Below are positions 34,033 through 42,938 of a stretch of DNA of 64,000 nt, one piece after another. The stretch is from a bacterium (GTDB taxonomy: Bacteria > Electryoneota > RPQS01). Both the position numbers and the translations under genes were made by a program. The DNA is taken from assembly GCA_036504735.1 (NCBI GenBank), contig DASXUQ010000016.1:1-64000 (forward strand). The letters are read 5' to 3'. The first letter of the stretch is position 1, and the number at the start of each line of letters is the position of its first letter. The notes under the pieces are model-generated. The model did no database searches. It was not told where the DNA came from and saw nothing but the letters and a program-made list of their open reading frames with translations.

Positions 34033-36753
34033 ATGCGACACTGGCTGGCTTTGCTCCTGACTCTGCTTGTGGTCTGCTCCCTGTCTGTCAGTGCGCGTGA
34101 ATCGGACCGATGGGCTCAAGCCGAATTTCTGCCCGGGCGCTTGATCGTGGATTTTACGCCGCAGGTTAAGGTCCATGCGTCGAGTGTGGATGACGCTCTG
34201 ATGGCCACCGGTGTCGAATCGCTGGATGCGCTGTTCACGGAATATGAAGTCAGAGCGGCCTGGCGGCTGGTGCCGGACGGCACTCTGTCGCGGCTGAAGG
34301 TGGCGCCCGATCTGTACAGCACGTATGTGCTCGAGTTCAACGAAGGCGCGCTGGTGCTGGATGCGCTGGACCGTTTCGCGGCGGATTCTCATGTGCGGCG
34401 CATCGAGCCGGATGTGGTTTGCCGTACGTTTCGCACTCCCAATGATTCGTATTGGACTCAGCAGTGGGACAAGCGCATTGTCGGCGCGAATACGGTGTGG
34501 GACGTGGCGACGGGCACGCGGGCGATTGTCTGCGCCGGGATCGACGTCGGTGTGGACTGGCGGCATGCGGATCTGACTCCCAACCTGTGGGTAAATCCGG
34601 GCGAAGACGTGACCGGAGACTCGGTCGCGTGGACCTCCACCGACTATCCGGGTGACTGGAACGACGTGGACGGTACGGACAACGACAGCAACGGCTACGT
34701 GGACGATCTGCTGGGATGGGATTTTATTCAGGGCATTCATGGCTGTGCGCAGGGGGAAGACTGCGACGGTGCGATGGATAATAACATGCTGGGGTTGAAT
34801 TCGCACGGCACCCACGTTGCGGGACTGATGGTGGCGCGCGGCAACAACGGCATCGGCGTGGCCGGAATGAGCTGGTACGGGCGGCTGATGGCATTGCGCG
34901 CAGGCTACGAAGATGAATCGGGGAATGGCTATATTCCGGAAAGCGCGTCGGCTCCGGCCATTCTGTATGCCGCGGCCAATGGCGCGAATATCTTGAACAT
35001 GTCGTACGGCGGCCCGAGCATGTCCGAGTACGCGCAGGAAGTCATCAACTCCGCGTGGGACCAGGGGTGCATACTGTTTGCTGCATCGGGCAATGACGGT
35101 TCCACGACGCCGCAATACCCGGCGAATTTTGCGAATGTGATTGCCGTGAACTCCACGGATAACGATGACGGCCTGTCCTACTTCTCCAATCGCGGCACGT
35201 GGACGGATCTGTGTTCACCGGGCGGCGATCCGGGCATTATGAGTACGGTGGTCGGCAGCTACGGGATCATGGAAGGAACCTCGATGGCCAGCCCCAATGC
35301 GGCGGGCGTAGCGGCGCTGGTCTGGTCGATTTTTCCGCAGATGACGAACGCCCAGCTTCGGGATCTGCTGTTCAACACAGCAGCGGACATTCACGCGCAG
35401 AATCCGAGCATTCCGGTATCTTACCTCGGGCATGGGCGGATCAGTGCGCGCAACGCCGTTGCATCCCTTTACCCCCAGATGCGGATCACCACCTCCACGT
35501 TCAGCGATTCTGTGGGCGGCGATAACGATGGCCGGCTCGAAGCCGGAGAGACCGTGCGGTTGTATCTGACGGTGACCAACGTGACCGGCTGGGCCAATGG
35601 CGACAGTTTGACGGCAGTGGTCTCGGCGGCCGATTCCAATTTGACGATTACGAATAACAGTTGGTACCTCGGAGCTATGGCCACCGGCCAGAGCCGGAGC
35701 AACAGTTCGTCGCCGGTTTTGATCCGTGCAGCCGGCACGCTGGACACGGCGTACTGGCGGGACATCCATGTGATCTTCAGTTCGCCGAGCGGTTATGCAG
35801 AGACGCAGTCGCTGACCATCCGCATCGGACGCGGGCGCGTCCTGGTGGTGGACGACGACGGCACGGCGAACTATGAGCAGTACTATGTAACCGGGGCGAC
35901 GACGAGCGGAGTGTCATCGGATTTGTGGAGCGTAAACACCGACGGAGTGCTGCCCGAAGCGGAAATGAGCCGGTACCCGGTTTTGATCTGGAGTTGCGGC
36001 GACCGTTCGTCGTCCACTCTGACCGCCGAGGATCAAGGCAACTTAATGACCTATCTGGACGCCGGCAATAAGCTGATTCTGATCGGACAGAATATCGATG
36101 AGGATCTGCGCACGTCACCGTTCTACGCCAATTACCTGCATGCCCAGAGCGAACAGCTTGCGGGTGAACGGCAGGTGGGCGGCATCAATGGAAATCCGGT
36201 GTCGGAAGGCATGAGCCTGTTGCTGGTCGGAGCCTTGTGCGCCGGTAACGGCAGCTTGAGCCCGTCGCGAATTCTGCCGCGCGATGGCGCGGTCGCAATG
36301 TTCGACTATGCCGGCGGCGGGACCGGCGCGATCCAGTATGAAGGAACCTACAAATTGGCGTACTTTGCATTCGCCCTTGAAGCCGCCTGCGGGTCCAACA
36401 ATACCAACCGTTATGATGAGGTGATCTCGTCCGTGTTGAACTGGATGGGCGCCCTCGACGCCCGGCCTGCGGTGCACACGCCGCAGCCGCTGTCGCTTGC
36501 CTTGCATGGAAACTATCCCAATCCTTTCAATCCCAGCACGACCATTTCCTTTGACGTGGCTACACCTGCGCGTGTGACGCTGCGAGTCTACGATATTCTC
36601 GGTCAATCGGTGGCCACGCTGGTGGATGGACCGCTGTCTGCGGGCAGCCACAGCGCCGTCTTCGACGGCTCCCGGTTGGCCAGCGGTGTGTACCTGGTGC
36701 GCCTGCAGTCCGGCGCCGTTTCGCTGTCCTCCAAGATGGTTCTGATGAAGTAG
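34033..36753 (+). CDS. Secreted subtilisin-family (S8) protease with sorting domain, copy 1
   Basis: 906 residues from ATG 34033, chosen because it gives a clean signal peptide (LALLLTLLVVCSLSVSA) and GGAG six bases upstream. A propeptide-like region (FLPGRLIVDF, ~35-145) precedes the catalytic domain. Triad: Asp171 (IDVGVD), His258 (SHGTHVAG) and Ser417 (GTSMASPNAAG). Next a beta-sandwich (DNDGRLEAGETVRLYLTVTN, ~500-590), then an alpha/beta domain beginning VLVVDDDGTANYEQYY with LNWMGALD at its end, resembling class I amidotransferase-like folds. The C-terminus is a sorting domain (NYPNPFNPSTTISFD, VYDILGQSV, SGVYLVRLQSG). Expected to be exported by type IX secretion and to digest extracellular protein. 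The next gene is a paralogue with the same domain order. Confidence 0.92.
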   Translation: MRHWLALLLTLLVVCSLSVSARESDRWAQAEFLPGRLIVDFTPQVKVHASSVDDALMATGVESLDALFTEYEVRAAWRLVPDGTLSRLKVAPDLYSTYVLEFNEGALVLDALDRFAADSHVRRIEPDVVCRTFRTPNDSYWTQQWDKRIVGANTVWDVATGTRAIVCAGIDVGVDWRHADLTPNLWVNPGEDVTGDSVAWTSTDYPGDWNDVDGTDNDSNGYVDDLLGWDFIQGIHGCAQGEDCDGAMDNNMLGLNSHGTHVAGLMVARGNNGIGVAGMSWYGRLMALRAGYEDESGNGYIPESASAPAILYAAANGANILNMSYGGPSMSEYAQEVINSAWDQGCILFAASGNDGSTTPQYPANFANVIAVNSTDNDDGLSYFSNRGTWTDLCSPGGDPGIMSTVVGSYGIMEGTSMASPNAAGVAALVWSIFPQMTNAQLRDLLFNTAADIHAQNPSIPVSYLGHGRISARNAVASLYPQMRITTSTFSDSVGGDNDGRLEAGETVRLYLTVTNVTGWANGDSLTAVVSAADSNLTITNNSWYLGAMATGQSRSNSSSPVLIRAAGTLDTAYWRDIHVIFSSPSGYAETQSLTIRIGRGRVLVVDDDGTANYEQYYVTGATTSGVSSDLWSVNTDGVLPEAEMSRYPVLIWSCGDRSSSTLTAEDQGNLMTYLDAGNKLILIGQNIDEDLRTSPFYANYLHAQSEQLAGERQVGGINGNPVSEGMSLLLVGALCAGNGSLSPSRILPRDGAVAMFDYAGGGTGAIQYEGTYKLAYFAFALEAACGSNNTNRYDEVISSVLNWMGALDARPAVHTPQPLSLALHGNYPNPFNPSTTISFDVATPARVTLRVYDILGQSVATLVDGPLSAGSHSAVFDGSRLASGVYLVRLQSGAVSLSSKMVLMK

Positions 36754-36763
36754 ATCATTTGCC

Positions 36764-36788
36764 AAGCCGCCATCACCGGCAGCTTTTT
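36764..36788 (+). terminator. Probable weak terminator between the two protease genes
   Basis: Stem AAGCCGCC/GGCAGCTT (36764-36771 with 36778-36785) with one mismatch, loop ATCACC, followed by TTT. Some read-through into the second protease is likely. Confidence 0.5.
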
Positions 36789-36816
36789 CTGTTTACTCTG
36801 AAGGAGAGAAAGTCTC

Positions 36817-39582
36817 ATGAAGCGTTATTTGATCGCTGTGATGTTGAGTGTATTATGTAGCGGGTCGGCGCTGCTGTGGGCCGGTACCGATTACACCGGA
36901 GCCGAGTACTTATCGGGGCGGCTGATTGTCGGTTTTTCCGACCAACTGGGCCATTCCCTGAATCCGATAGATGGAAACGGTCAGGTGGTGTCGGTGGGCA
37001 TTCCCGCAGTCGACGAACTGCTTGCCCGCTATCACGTGACCGAGATGCGCCGCATGGTGCCCAACGAGACGCTGGACAAGCTGGATTTCCCGCCGGACTT
37101 CTACCGCACCATGATCCTGCTCTGCCCGGACAACACCGACATCCTGAAGATGATGGCCGATTTCGAGCAGAATCCTTATGTCGAAACCGTGCAGCCCGAT
37201 CTGCTGTCGCATACCTACGACCGCACGCCGAACGATTCTTTCTGGGGAAGCCAGTGGGACAAGCGCTTGATGCATTGCCCGGCCGTTTGGGAATTCTCGA
37301 CGGGTTCGCGGGATATTATCTGTATCGCCGTGGATGGCGGCAACTGGTGGAAGCATAACGATCTTCACGACAACCTGTGGGTCAACCCGGGTGAAGACAT
37401 CACCAACGACAGCGTTGCCTACTCCGATACGACGTATCCCGGCGATCAGAACGATATCGATGGCGAAGATAACGATCACGACGGCAAGATCGATGACCTG
37501 CTGGGCTGGGACTTCGTACAGGGACCGATCAACAATCCGCCGTGCGCGCCGGGTGAAGACTGCGACAACACGCAGGACAACGATCCGGTCAGCCTCAGTG
37601 ATCATGGAACGCATGTGGCCGGGATCATGGGCGCCGTCGGAAACAACAACAACGGCGTGGCCGGCGTCAATTGGAACGTGAAGGTTATCGCCGCCCGCGC
37701 CGGTTATTTGCCGAGCAATGGGCAAGGCGGTTTGATCGTCAGTTCGTCGGCGGTCAATTGCATGCTGTGGGCCGTCACGAAGGGCGCGCGCATCATCAAT
37801 ATGTCCTACGGCTCGACGTACAACAATCCCGCGGAGCAGCAGGCGATTACGTCCTGCTGGAATCAGGGAGCTATTCTGTGCGGCGCGGCGGGCAACGACG
37901 GTGACAATCAGGATTCCATCCGCCTGCACTATCCGGGCGCGGACGCCAACGTCGTCTGTGTCGGCTCGGTAGATGACGGCGATAATATTTCTTACTTCTC
38001 GTGCCGTGGCACGTGGGTCGATCTCTATTCCCCGGGCAATGGCGTAACGTCGACGGTTATCCCCGGTTATGCGGCGTATCCCGGCACCTCCATGGCCAGC
38101 CCCAACGCGGCCGGCGTGTTTGCCCTGTTGTGGTCGCTGTTCCCGGAAATGAGCAATGCAGAACTGGTGGATTTTGTCTTCCAGCACTGCCAGGACATTG
38201 GCGCTCAGAATGAGGGTGAAAACCCGGCGTATTTCGGCATGGGCCGAATTGACGCGATGCTGCCCTTGGCTGCCGTGCGGCCGAATGTGACGGTGACCAA
38301 CAATCAGCTTACGGGTGACACGGATCACGATGGCCGGTTGGAAGGCGGCGAAACGGCGAGCCTGACGGTCACGGTTCGCAATGATCCGGCATGGGCCGTG
38401 GGCCAGAATGTTCAGGTTGTGGTTTCGACCGATGACCCGGCTCTGCAGCTCTCCAACGCTTCGTTCACGATCAGTTCTCTTGCTCCGGGCGCCACGGCGG
38501 ATAACGCCGGCAGTCCGGTGCAGATTACAGCGGGAGCCATTCCCAATGCTTACTGGTCGACCCTGACGGCGACGATCACCGCTGACGGCGGCTTCATTGC
38601 CCATCGCACGTTCACGATCCGCGTCGGCCGCCCGCAGGTGCTGGTTGTGGCCGATGACGACGATGACCTGTACCAGAATTACTTCATGACCGCTTTGACG
38701 ACGCCGGATTACTACTACAACTACGATGCGTGGAATGTGCGCACGGACGGCGATCCGACGCTGGCGAATATCGCGGAATACGGTGTGATCATCTGGGTAT
38801 GCGGCAACGAGAACACGTCGACGCTGACGGCGGACAACCAGACGATGTTGTCGCAGTGGCTGGACAGCGGCAGCAAGCGTCTGTTGCTGGCGGGCCAGGG
38901 TATCGATCAGGATATTTCCGGGACGAACTTCTATTCGAATTATCTTCACGCTCAGACCGCGTCGGCGCTGGGTGGCCGTAACCTTGTAGGTATCAGCGGT
39001 GATCCGATTTCCGAAGGCACCACGCTGCTGCTGATCGGCGGCGGTTGCGGCGGTAATGGCAATATTCATCCGTCGCGGATCACCCCGGTGAACGGCGGCG
39101 AAGCGATCTACAATTACGGTACGGCTGCGAATCCGGACGGTATCGGCGCGGTGCGTTTTGCCAATGACACCTACAAAGTCGCCTACTTTGCCTTTGCCAT
39201 TGAGGCGGCGTGCGGTGCGACCAACACGACTCATTACTCCACCGTGCTTCATCATGTGATGGAGTGGTTCGGTGCAACGGCGACGGGTGCGGAACCGCGG
39301 CAGACATCCACGCTGCCTGCCGGATTTGCCCTGCATGCCAACTATCCGAATCCCTTCAATCCTACGACCACGCTGGCGTTCGATCTGCCGCGCACGTCGA
39401 AGGTCACGCTGACCATTTTCGACATGCTGGGCCGCCAGGTCGCGGTGCTGGCGAATGGTCCGATGCCTGCCGGATCGCATAACGTCAGTTTTGATGGCAG
39501 CGATCTGGCCAGTGGAACGTACCTCGCGCATTTGCAGGCTGATGGCTTCAGTGCCACGCAGAAGATGCTGCTGCTGAAGTAG
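36817..39582 (+). CDS. Secreted subtilisin-family (S8) protease with sorting domain, copy 2
   Basis: 921 residues; GAAGGAGAG stands upstream of the ATG. Signal peptide LIAVMLSVLCSGSALLWA. Same order as copy 1: propeptide-like YLSGRLIVGFSD, catalytic domain with Asp173 (AVDGGN; the usual DTGVD surroundings are altered), His263 (DHGTHVAG) and Ser425 (GTSMASPNAAG), beta-sandwich (DTDHDGRLEGGETASLTV), alpha/beta domain (VLVVADDDDDLYQNYF), and sorting domain (NYPNPFNPTTTLAFD, IFDMLGRQV, SGTYLAHLQADG). The shared layout and phrases such as NLWVNPGED mark a tandem duplication. The changed Asp setting may alter activity or specificity. Surface or secreted protease by inference. Confidence 0.92.
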   Translation: MKRYLIAVMLSVLCSGSALLWAGTDYTGAEYLSGRLIVGFSDQLGHSLNPIDGNGQVVSVGIPAVDELLARYHVTEMRRMVPNETLDKLDFPPDFYRTMILLCPDNTDILKMMADFEQNPYVETVQPDLLSHTYDRTPNDSFWGSQWDKRLMHCPAVWEFSTGSRDIICIAVDGGNWWKHNDLHDNLWVNPGEDITNDSVAYSDTTYPGDQNDIDGEDNDHDGKIDDLLGWDFVQGPINNPPCAPGEDCDNTQDNDPVSLSDHGTHVAGIMGAVGNNNNGVAGVNWNVKVIAARAGYLPSNGQGGLIVSSSAVNCMLWAVTKGARIINMSYGSTYNNPAEQQAITSCWNQGAILCGAAGNDGDNQDSIRLHYPGADANVVCVGSVDDGDNISYFSCRGTWVDLYSPGNGVTSTVIPGYAAYPGTSMASPNAAGVFALLWSLFPEMSNAELVDFVFQHCQDIGAQNEGENPAYFGMGRIDAMLPLAAVRPNVTVTNNQLTGDTDHDGRLEGGETASLTVTVRNDPAWAVGQNVQVVVSTDDPALQLSNASFTISSLAPGATADNAGSPVQITAGAIPNAYWSTLTATITADGGFIAHRTFTIRVGRPQVLVVADDDDDLYQNYFMTALTTPDYYYNYDAWNVRTDGDPTLANIAEYGVIIWVCGNENTSTLTADNQTMLSQWLDSGSKRLLLAGQGIDQDISGTNFYSNYLHAQTASALGGRNLVGISGDPISEGTTLLLIGGGCGGNGNIHPSRITPVNGGEAIYNYGTAANPDGIGAVRFANDTYKVAYFAFAIEAACGATNTTHYSTVLHHVMEWFGATATGAEPRQTSTLPAGFALHANYPNPFNPTTTLAFDLPRTSKVTLTIFDMLGRQVAVLANGPMPAGSHNVSFDGSDLASGTYLAHLQADGFSATQKMLLLK

Positions 39583-39608
39583 GCCGGAAATTGGAAGAGT
39601 GAATGCAG

Positions 39609-39640
39609 AAGGGGCGGCTCGCGAGGGCCGCCCTTTCGCA
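39609..39640 (+). terminator. Intrinsic terminator after the second protease gene
   Basis: 10-bp stem with one G-U pair (39609-39618 AAGGGGCGGC with 39627-39636 GCCGCCCTTT), 8-base loop. Short T-run. Confidence 0.75.
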
Positions 39641-39756
39641 TGCGGACGGGTATTCGGAGGCATTGCCGCGCAATCATCGGCCCGGATCTGTCCGCTGCTC
39701 GCTTAGTGAACATATAAACAACGGATTGGAATAAACAGCCGGAGGCATGTGAAATA

Positions 39757-39785
39757 TTGACAAGGCGGGAAATGCGGCGTATATT
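39757..39785 (+). promoter_or_regulatory. Housekeeping-sigma promoter of the dinB operon
   Basis: Consensus TTGACA at 39757-39762, exact 17-bp spacer, TATATT at 39780-39785. The predicted start of transcription falls in the LexA-type box immediately downstream. Confidence 0.85.
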
Positions 39786-39789
39786 ACAT

Positions 39790-39805
39790 CTGAACGTAGG
39801 TTCAG
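39790..39805. promoter_or_regulatory. LexA-type SOS box (GAAC-N4-GTTC class)
   Basis: CTGAACGTAGGTTCAG, a perfect 6-bp inverted repeat around GTAG containing GAAC-N4-GTTC, the operator class known from Gram-positive LexA/DinR. It overlaps the transcription start of an operon ending in DNA polymerase IV. A half-site GTTCAG recurs at 39813-39818. Confidence 0.8.
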
Positions 39806-39864
39806 ACCATGCGTTCAGATTTTGTTAGGTTAGTTCTTGTTTATTTAGATAATCGGGTCCGACC

Positions 39865-40119
39865 ATGCGCATCGAGGAGATTTTTGAATCGGTAGAAGTG
39901 ATTGCCCTGTTCAGATCGGGCAAGTTGTCGCCGCTGAAGTTTCGCTGGCGGGACAAGGTGTACCGGGTGGACCGGGTGAACGGCAACTGGTCGGTGGAAG
40001 AGGGGACTGTGCGGTTCCACCATTTTGCGGTGATGTGTGAGGGGCCGGATGTGTATGATCTGGCTTATAACGCGCACATGCATGACTGGAAGCTGGAAAA
40101 GGTTTCTCTGGCGGGATGA
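39865..40119 (+). CDS. Small DUF6504-like protein upstream of dinB
   Basis: 84 residues. The core FRSGKLSPLKFRWRDKVYRV, followed by a WSVEEG turn and YDLAYNAHMHDWKLEKV, matches the pattern of the small DUF6504-type beta-domain proteins that occur beside Y-family polymerase genes in other bacteria. No catalytic residues evident. First gene of the SOS-controlled unit, four bases before dinB, so probably a polymerase accessory or DNA-binding factor; the function is unknown. Confidence 0.7.
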   Translation: MRIEEIFESVEVIALFRSGKLSPLKFRWRDKVYRVDRVNGNWSVEEGTVRFHHFAVMCEGPDVYDLAYNAHMHDWKLEKVSLAG

Positions 40120-40123
40120 CGTG

Positions 40124-41359
40124 ATGACCAGGCTCATTTTCCATCTGGACATGGATCAGTTCTTCGCGGCGGTGGAGTTGCGGCATCACCCGCATCTGCG
40201 CGGCAAGCCGGTGATTATCGGCGGCAGTCCATCGGGACGCGGGATTGTGACCACGTGCACCTACGAGGCGCGCCGCTTTGGCGTGCGCTCGGGTATGCCC
40301 GCAAGTGATGCGATCCGGCTGTGTCCGCAGGCAATTTTTGTCCGGCCCAACGGCGATAAGTACATCGATGTGTCGCGCCGCATCTTTGCTCTATTGCGGG
40401 AGTTCACGGATCGCGTCGAGCCGGTCTCGGTGGATGAAGCCTATATGGACATGACTGACGTGGTGTGGAAGGAGCATGGGGTGGAGGCGCTGGCGATGAA
40501 GATCAAGCAGCGCATCAAGGAGCGGGAAGAGATCACCGCGACGATTGGCGCAGGGGCAAACCGGCTGGTGGCTAAGGTAGCTTCGGGAATGCAGAAGCCC
40601 GATGGTTTCACGTATCTGCCGCCGGAGCGCGTGGCGGCGGTGTTTCAGAACATGCCGGTAGGTGATCTGTACGGCGTAGGCAGGGTCACGCAACGGACAC
40701 TGGAGGCCTTCGGGATCCGCACGGCGGGGCAGCTTGCGGCGTTCCCCGTGGAGGTGCTGCGCCGCCGCATGGGGAAGTTCGGCGAGGAACTGGTGCGCAT
40801 TGCCCGGGGTGAAGGGGACGACACTGTGGCCATGCCGCATGAGCATGCGCAGGAGCGCTCGATGGGACATGAGCACACCTTTGGGCAGAATTACAGCGAT
40901 GAGGCGATTCTGCTGGGTCGGCTGAATCTGCTGTGCGAGAAGGTGGCACGGCGGCTGCGCGCCGCCGGTCTGGCCGGGAAGGTGGTGAATGTCAAGATCC
41001 GCTACAAAGGCTTCGAGACGGTGCTGCACGGCCACAAACTCAAGCAGTATGTGCAGCACGAGATGTACATTTACCCCGTGGTGGAAAAGCTGTTCCACGA
41101 GAGTTACCGGGCTGGAGAACCGGTGCGGTTGATTGGGGTGCATCTCGCGGGGCTGATGTCTACGGAGGAGATTCTGCAGCAGGAGTTGTTTGCTCCACCG
41201 GATACACCGTCACTGCTTGGCGACGCCTGCGACAGCATCAAGCAGCGTTTCGGCGAGGACGCGATTGGCTTTGCCAGCGGCACATTTCTGAACGGCTCGC
41301 GCACGAGGTCGCAGAAGAAGACGTTCAATCCGTTTTTTACGAATCTGCTGAGGGCATGA
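40124..41359 (+). CDS. dinB: DNA polymerase IV (Y-family, DinB)
   Basis: Translesion DNA polymerase induced by DNA damage. 411 residues from ATG 40124. Palm metal ligands Asp9 (HLDMDQFF), Asp104 and Glu105 (SVDEAYMDM); steric-gate aromatic Phe at 14. Fingers segment with CTYEARRFGVRSGM, helix-hairpin-helix NMPVGDLYGVGRVTQRTLEAFGI, and little-finger domain (VNVKIRYKGFETVLHGH). The extreme C-terminus is QKKTFNPFF rather than a beta-clamp motif of the usual QLxLF type, though QQELF occurs at ~365. Under the LexA-type box at 39790. Ends before a bidirectional terminator. Confidence 0.95.
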   Translation: MTRLIFHLDMDQFFAAVELRHHPHLRGKPVIIGGSPSGRGIVTTCTYEARRFGVRSGMPASDAIRLCPQAIFVRPNGDKYIDVSRRIFALLREFTDRVEPVSVDEAYMDMTDVVWKEHGVEALAMKIKQRIKEREEITATIGAGANRLVAKVASGMQKPDGFTYLPPERVAAVFQNMPVGDLYGVGRVTQRTLEAFGIRTAGQLAAFPVEVLRRRMGKFGEELVRIARGEGDDTVAMPHEHAQERSMGHEHTFGQNYSDEAILLGRLNLLCEKVARRLRAAGLAGKVVNVKIRYKGFETVLHGHKLKQYVQHEMYIYPVVEKLFHESYRAGEPVRLIGVHLAGLMSTEEILQQELFAPPDTPSLLGDACDSIKQRFGEDAIGFASGTFLNGSRTRSQKKTFNPFFTNLLRA

Positions 41360-41415
41360 GTGTAGACGGGACTGAAGGCGCACGGCAGGGCAGCGCGAGA
41401 CTTCGTGATCGTTAT

Positions 41416-41458
41416 GAGACAGGAAAGCCCGATCCAATGGACCGGGCTTTCCTGTCTC
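41416..41458. terminator. Strong bidirectional terminator between convergent units
   Basis: Perfect 16-bp stem: GAGACAGGAAAGCCCG (41416-41431) with its complement at 41443-41458, 11-base loop. It ends dinB on the + strand and the Trm112-like/aldolase unit on the - strand. Confidence 0.85.
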
Positions 41459-41474
41459 AACTATGTGGAGTTGC

Positions 41475-41693
41475 CTATTCTTTCAGGCAGCGCTCCATGA
41501 TGGTTTTCCACTCGGCTTCGCTGAGTTCCTCGGACTCATCTATCAGGAGATTGGGGATGCCGTCCACGATGCGGTAGCGCCGGCGGGTTTTGGCATCGGT
41601 GGAGACCAGAGCATCTCCATCCTGCACCAGCGGGGCGTGGGAGAGGGGGCAGACAAGAATCTTCAGGAACTCGGGATCGAGAGTGGTGTTCAT
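41475..41693 (-). CDS. Trm112/YcaR-like small protein
   Basis: 72 residues. ILVCPLSHAPLV near the N-terminus and YRIVDGIPNLLIDES are the Trm112/UPF0434 hallmarks; only one Cys of the usual zinc-binding set remains (LVCPLS), so metal binding is doubtful. In other organisms such proteins stabilise methyltransferases or sit beside LpxK/KdsB. Here it follows the aldolase gene by nine bases; its AAGGAG ribosome site overlaps the aldolase stop codon, indicating coupling. Ends before the bidirectional terminator. Confidence 0.85.
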   Translation of the reverse strand: MNTTLDPEFLKILVCPLSHAPLVQDGDALVSTDAKTRRRYRIVDGIPNLLIDESEELSEAEWKTIMERCLKE

Positions 41694-41702
41694 GGTCGCT
41701 CC

Positions 41703-42758
41703 TTAAGCAATCGTAACGGCGGGATCGGCGTACACATCCTGAATGGCGTTGAGCAGTTCGACGCCGGTCTTCATCGGCTTCTGGAAGGCCTTGCGACCGC
41801 TGATCATTCCCATGCCGCCGGCGCGCTTGTTGATAATCGCGGTGCGGACGGCGTCGGCGAGGTCATTCTGCCCGGCAGCGCCGCCGGAATTGATGAGACC
41901 CTGACGGCCCATGTAGCAGTTGACGACTTGCCAGCGCGTCCAGTCGATAGGATGATTGGCCATGAGGGATTCGGGAATCGCCTTCTTAATGGCCTTGTCG
42001 AAATTCAGCGCGGCAAAGCCGCCGCTGTTCTCGGGAGCCTTCTGCTTGATGATGTCGGCGGCGATGGTCACGCCAAGGTGATTGGCCTGGCCGGAAAGAT
42101 CGGCGGAGACATGATAGTCCTTGCCTTCGACCTTGAAAGCCGCATTGCGCAGGTAGCACCAGAGCACGGTGAACATGCCGAGGCGGTGGGCTTCTTCGAA
42201 CATCACGCGGACTTCCTGAATCTGGCGCGCGCTGTTGTCGGAGCCGAAATAGATGGTCGCGCCCACACCGGCAGCGCCCAGATCATAGGCCTGCTCGACC
42301 GAGCCGAACTCGATCTGGTCGAAGCTGTTCGGATAGGTGAGAAGCTGGTTGTGGTTGAGCTTGACGATGAAGGGGATCTTGTGCGCATACTTGCGGGCGA
42401 TGGATCCGAGGCCGCCCATGGTCGATGCGACGGCATTGCAGCCGCCTTCGATGGCCAGCCGGGCGATGTTCTCGGGATCGAAGTAGATGGGATTGGGAGA
42501 GAACGACGCCGCTCCGGAATGCTCGATGCCCTGATCAATGGGCAGAATGGACAAATAGCCTGTGCCGGCCAGCCGCCCATTATTGAACAGACGGTGAAGG
42601 CTGTTGAGCACAGGAATCGGACGGTCACTCAGGGAGACCACCCGATCCACAAAATCCGGTCCCGGAAGGTGCAGTTGCTCCTTGGGGATTCCCTTGCACT
42701 GGTACGTTAGAAGCCCGTCAGCGTCGGCCCCTAAGACCTCTTGGACTCTTGCTAACAT
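41703..42758 (-). CDS. fbaB: Class I fructose-bisphosphate aldolase (FbaB/DhnA type)
   Basis: Cytoplasmic glycolytic/gluconeogenic enzyme cleaving fructose-1,6-bisphosphate to two triose phosphates through a Schiff base. 351 residues, usual for the family. Seen: [10 protein letters not shown] (phosphate/active-site Asp), [21 protein letters not shown], an alpha/beta-barrel pattern and C-terminal [11 protein letters not shown] and [13 protein letters not shown]; the lysine of the last motif is the expected Schiff-base region or near it. Promoter TTGATT-N17-TATATT upstream and GAGGG seven bases before ATG. Co-transcribed with the Trm112-like gene. Confidence 0.92.
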   Translation of the reverse strand: MLARVQEVLGADADGLLTYQCKGIPKEQLHLPGPDFVDRVVSLSDRPIPVLNSLHRLFNNGRLAGTGYLSILPIDQGIEHSGAASFSPNPIYFDPENIARLAIEGGCNAVASTMGGLGSIARKYAHKIPFIVKLNHNQLLTYPNSFDQIEFGSVEQAYDLGAAGVGATIYFGSDNSARQIQEVRVMFEEAHRLGMFTVLWCYLRNAAFKVEGKDYHVSADLSGQANHLGVTIAADIIKQKAPENSGGFAALNFDKAIKKAIPESLMANHPIDWTRWQVVNCYMGRQGLINSGGAAGQNDLADAVRTAIINKRAGGMGMISGRKAFQKPMKTGVELLNAIQDVYADPAVTIA

Positions 42759-42811
42759 TTTTGCCCTCGTGAATTTGGTTCAGGACATGGTTCAGCCTTA
42801 CTTAGCAAGCG

Positions 42812-42840
42812 AATATACCACATCTAAATGGTCAAATCAA
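42812..42840 (-). promoter_or_regulatory. Housekeeping-sigma promoter of the aldolase unit
   Basis: On the minus strand: TTGATT (42840-42835), 17-bp spacer, TATATT (42817-42812). Transcription would begin near 42805, about 47 bases before the start codon. Confidence 0.7.
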
Positions 42841-42887
42841 GTCTTGTTTCGCGGTCTTTCCCGGTCGCAGCGGTTCGCCGGAACGAA

Positions 42888-42919
42888 AACCGGGGCTGGA
42901 GATGCCTCCAGCCCCGGTT
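42888..42919 (-). terminator. Intrinsic terminator of the large secreted-protein gene
   Basis: Perfect 14-bp stem AACCGGGGCTGGAG/CTCCAGCCCCGGTT (42888-42901 with 42906-42919), 4-base loop; on the minus strand it is followed by TTTTCGTTC. Confidence 0.9.
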
Positions 42920-42938
42920 CTACTTCAATCATCGTGCC

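Noticed and set aside
36910-39663. Long minus-strand open frame antisense to the second protease
   Set aside because: Composition is basic and low in structure-forming residues, while the sense frame has a full catalytic triad and sorting domain. Similar antisense frames over 28931-31135 and, on the + strand, over 43113-45083 were rejected for the same reason.
41475-41693. Functional zinc-binding Trm112 knuckle
   Set aside because: Only one cysteine of the zinc ribbon remains, so a metal-binding annotation was not made although the family match stands.
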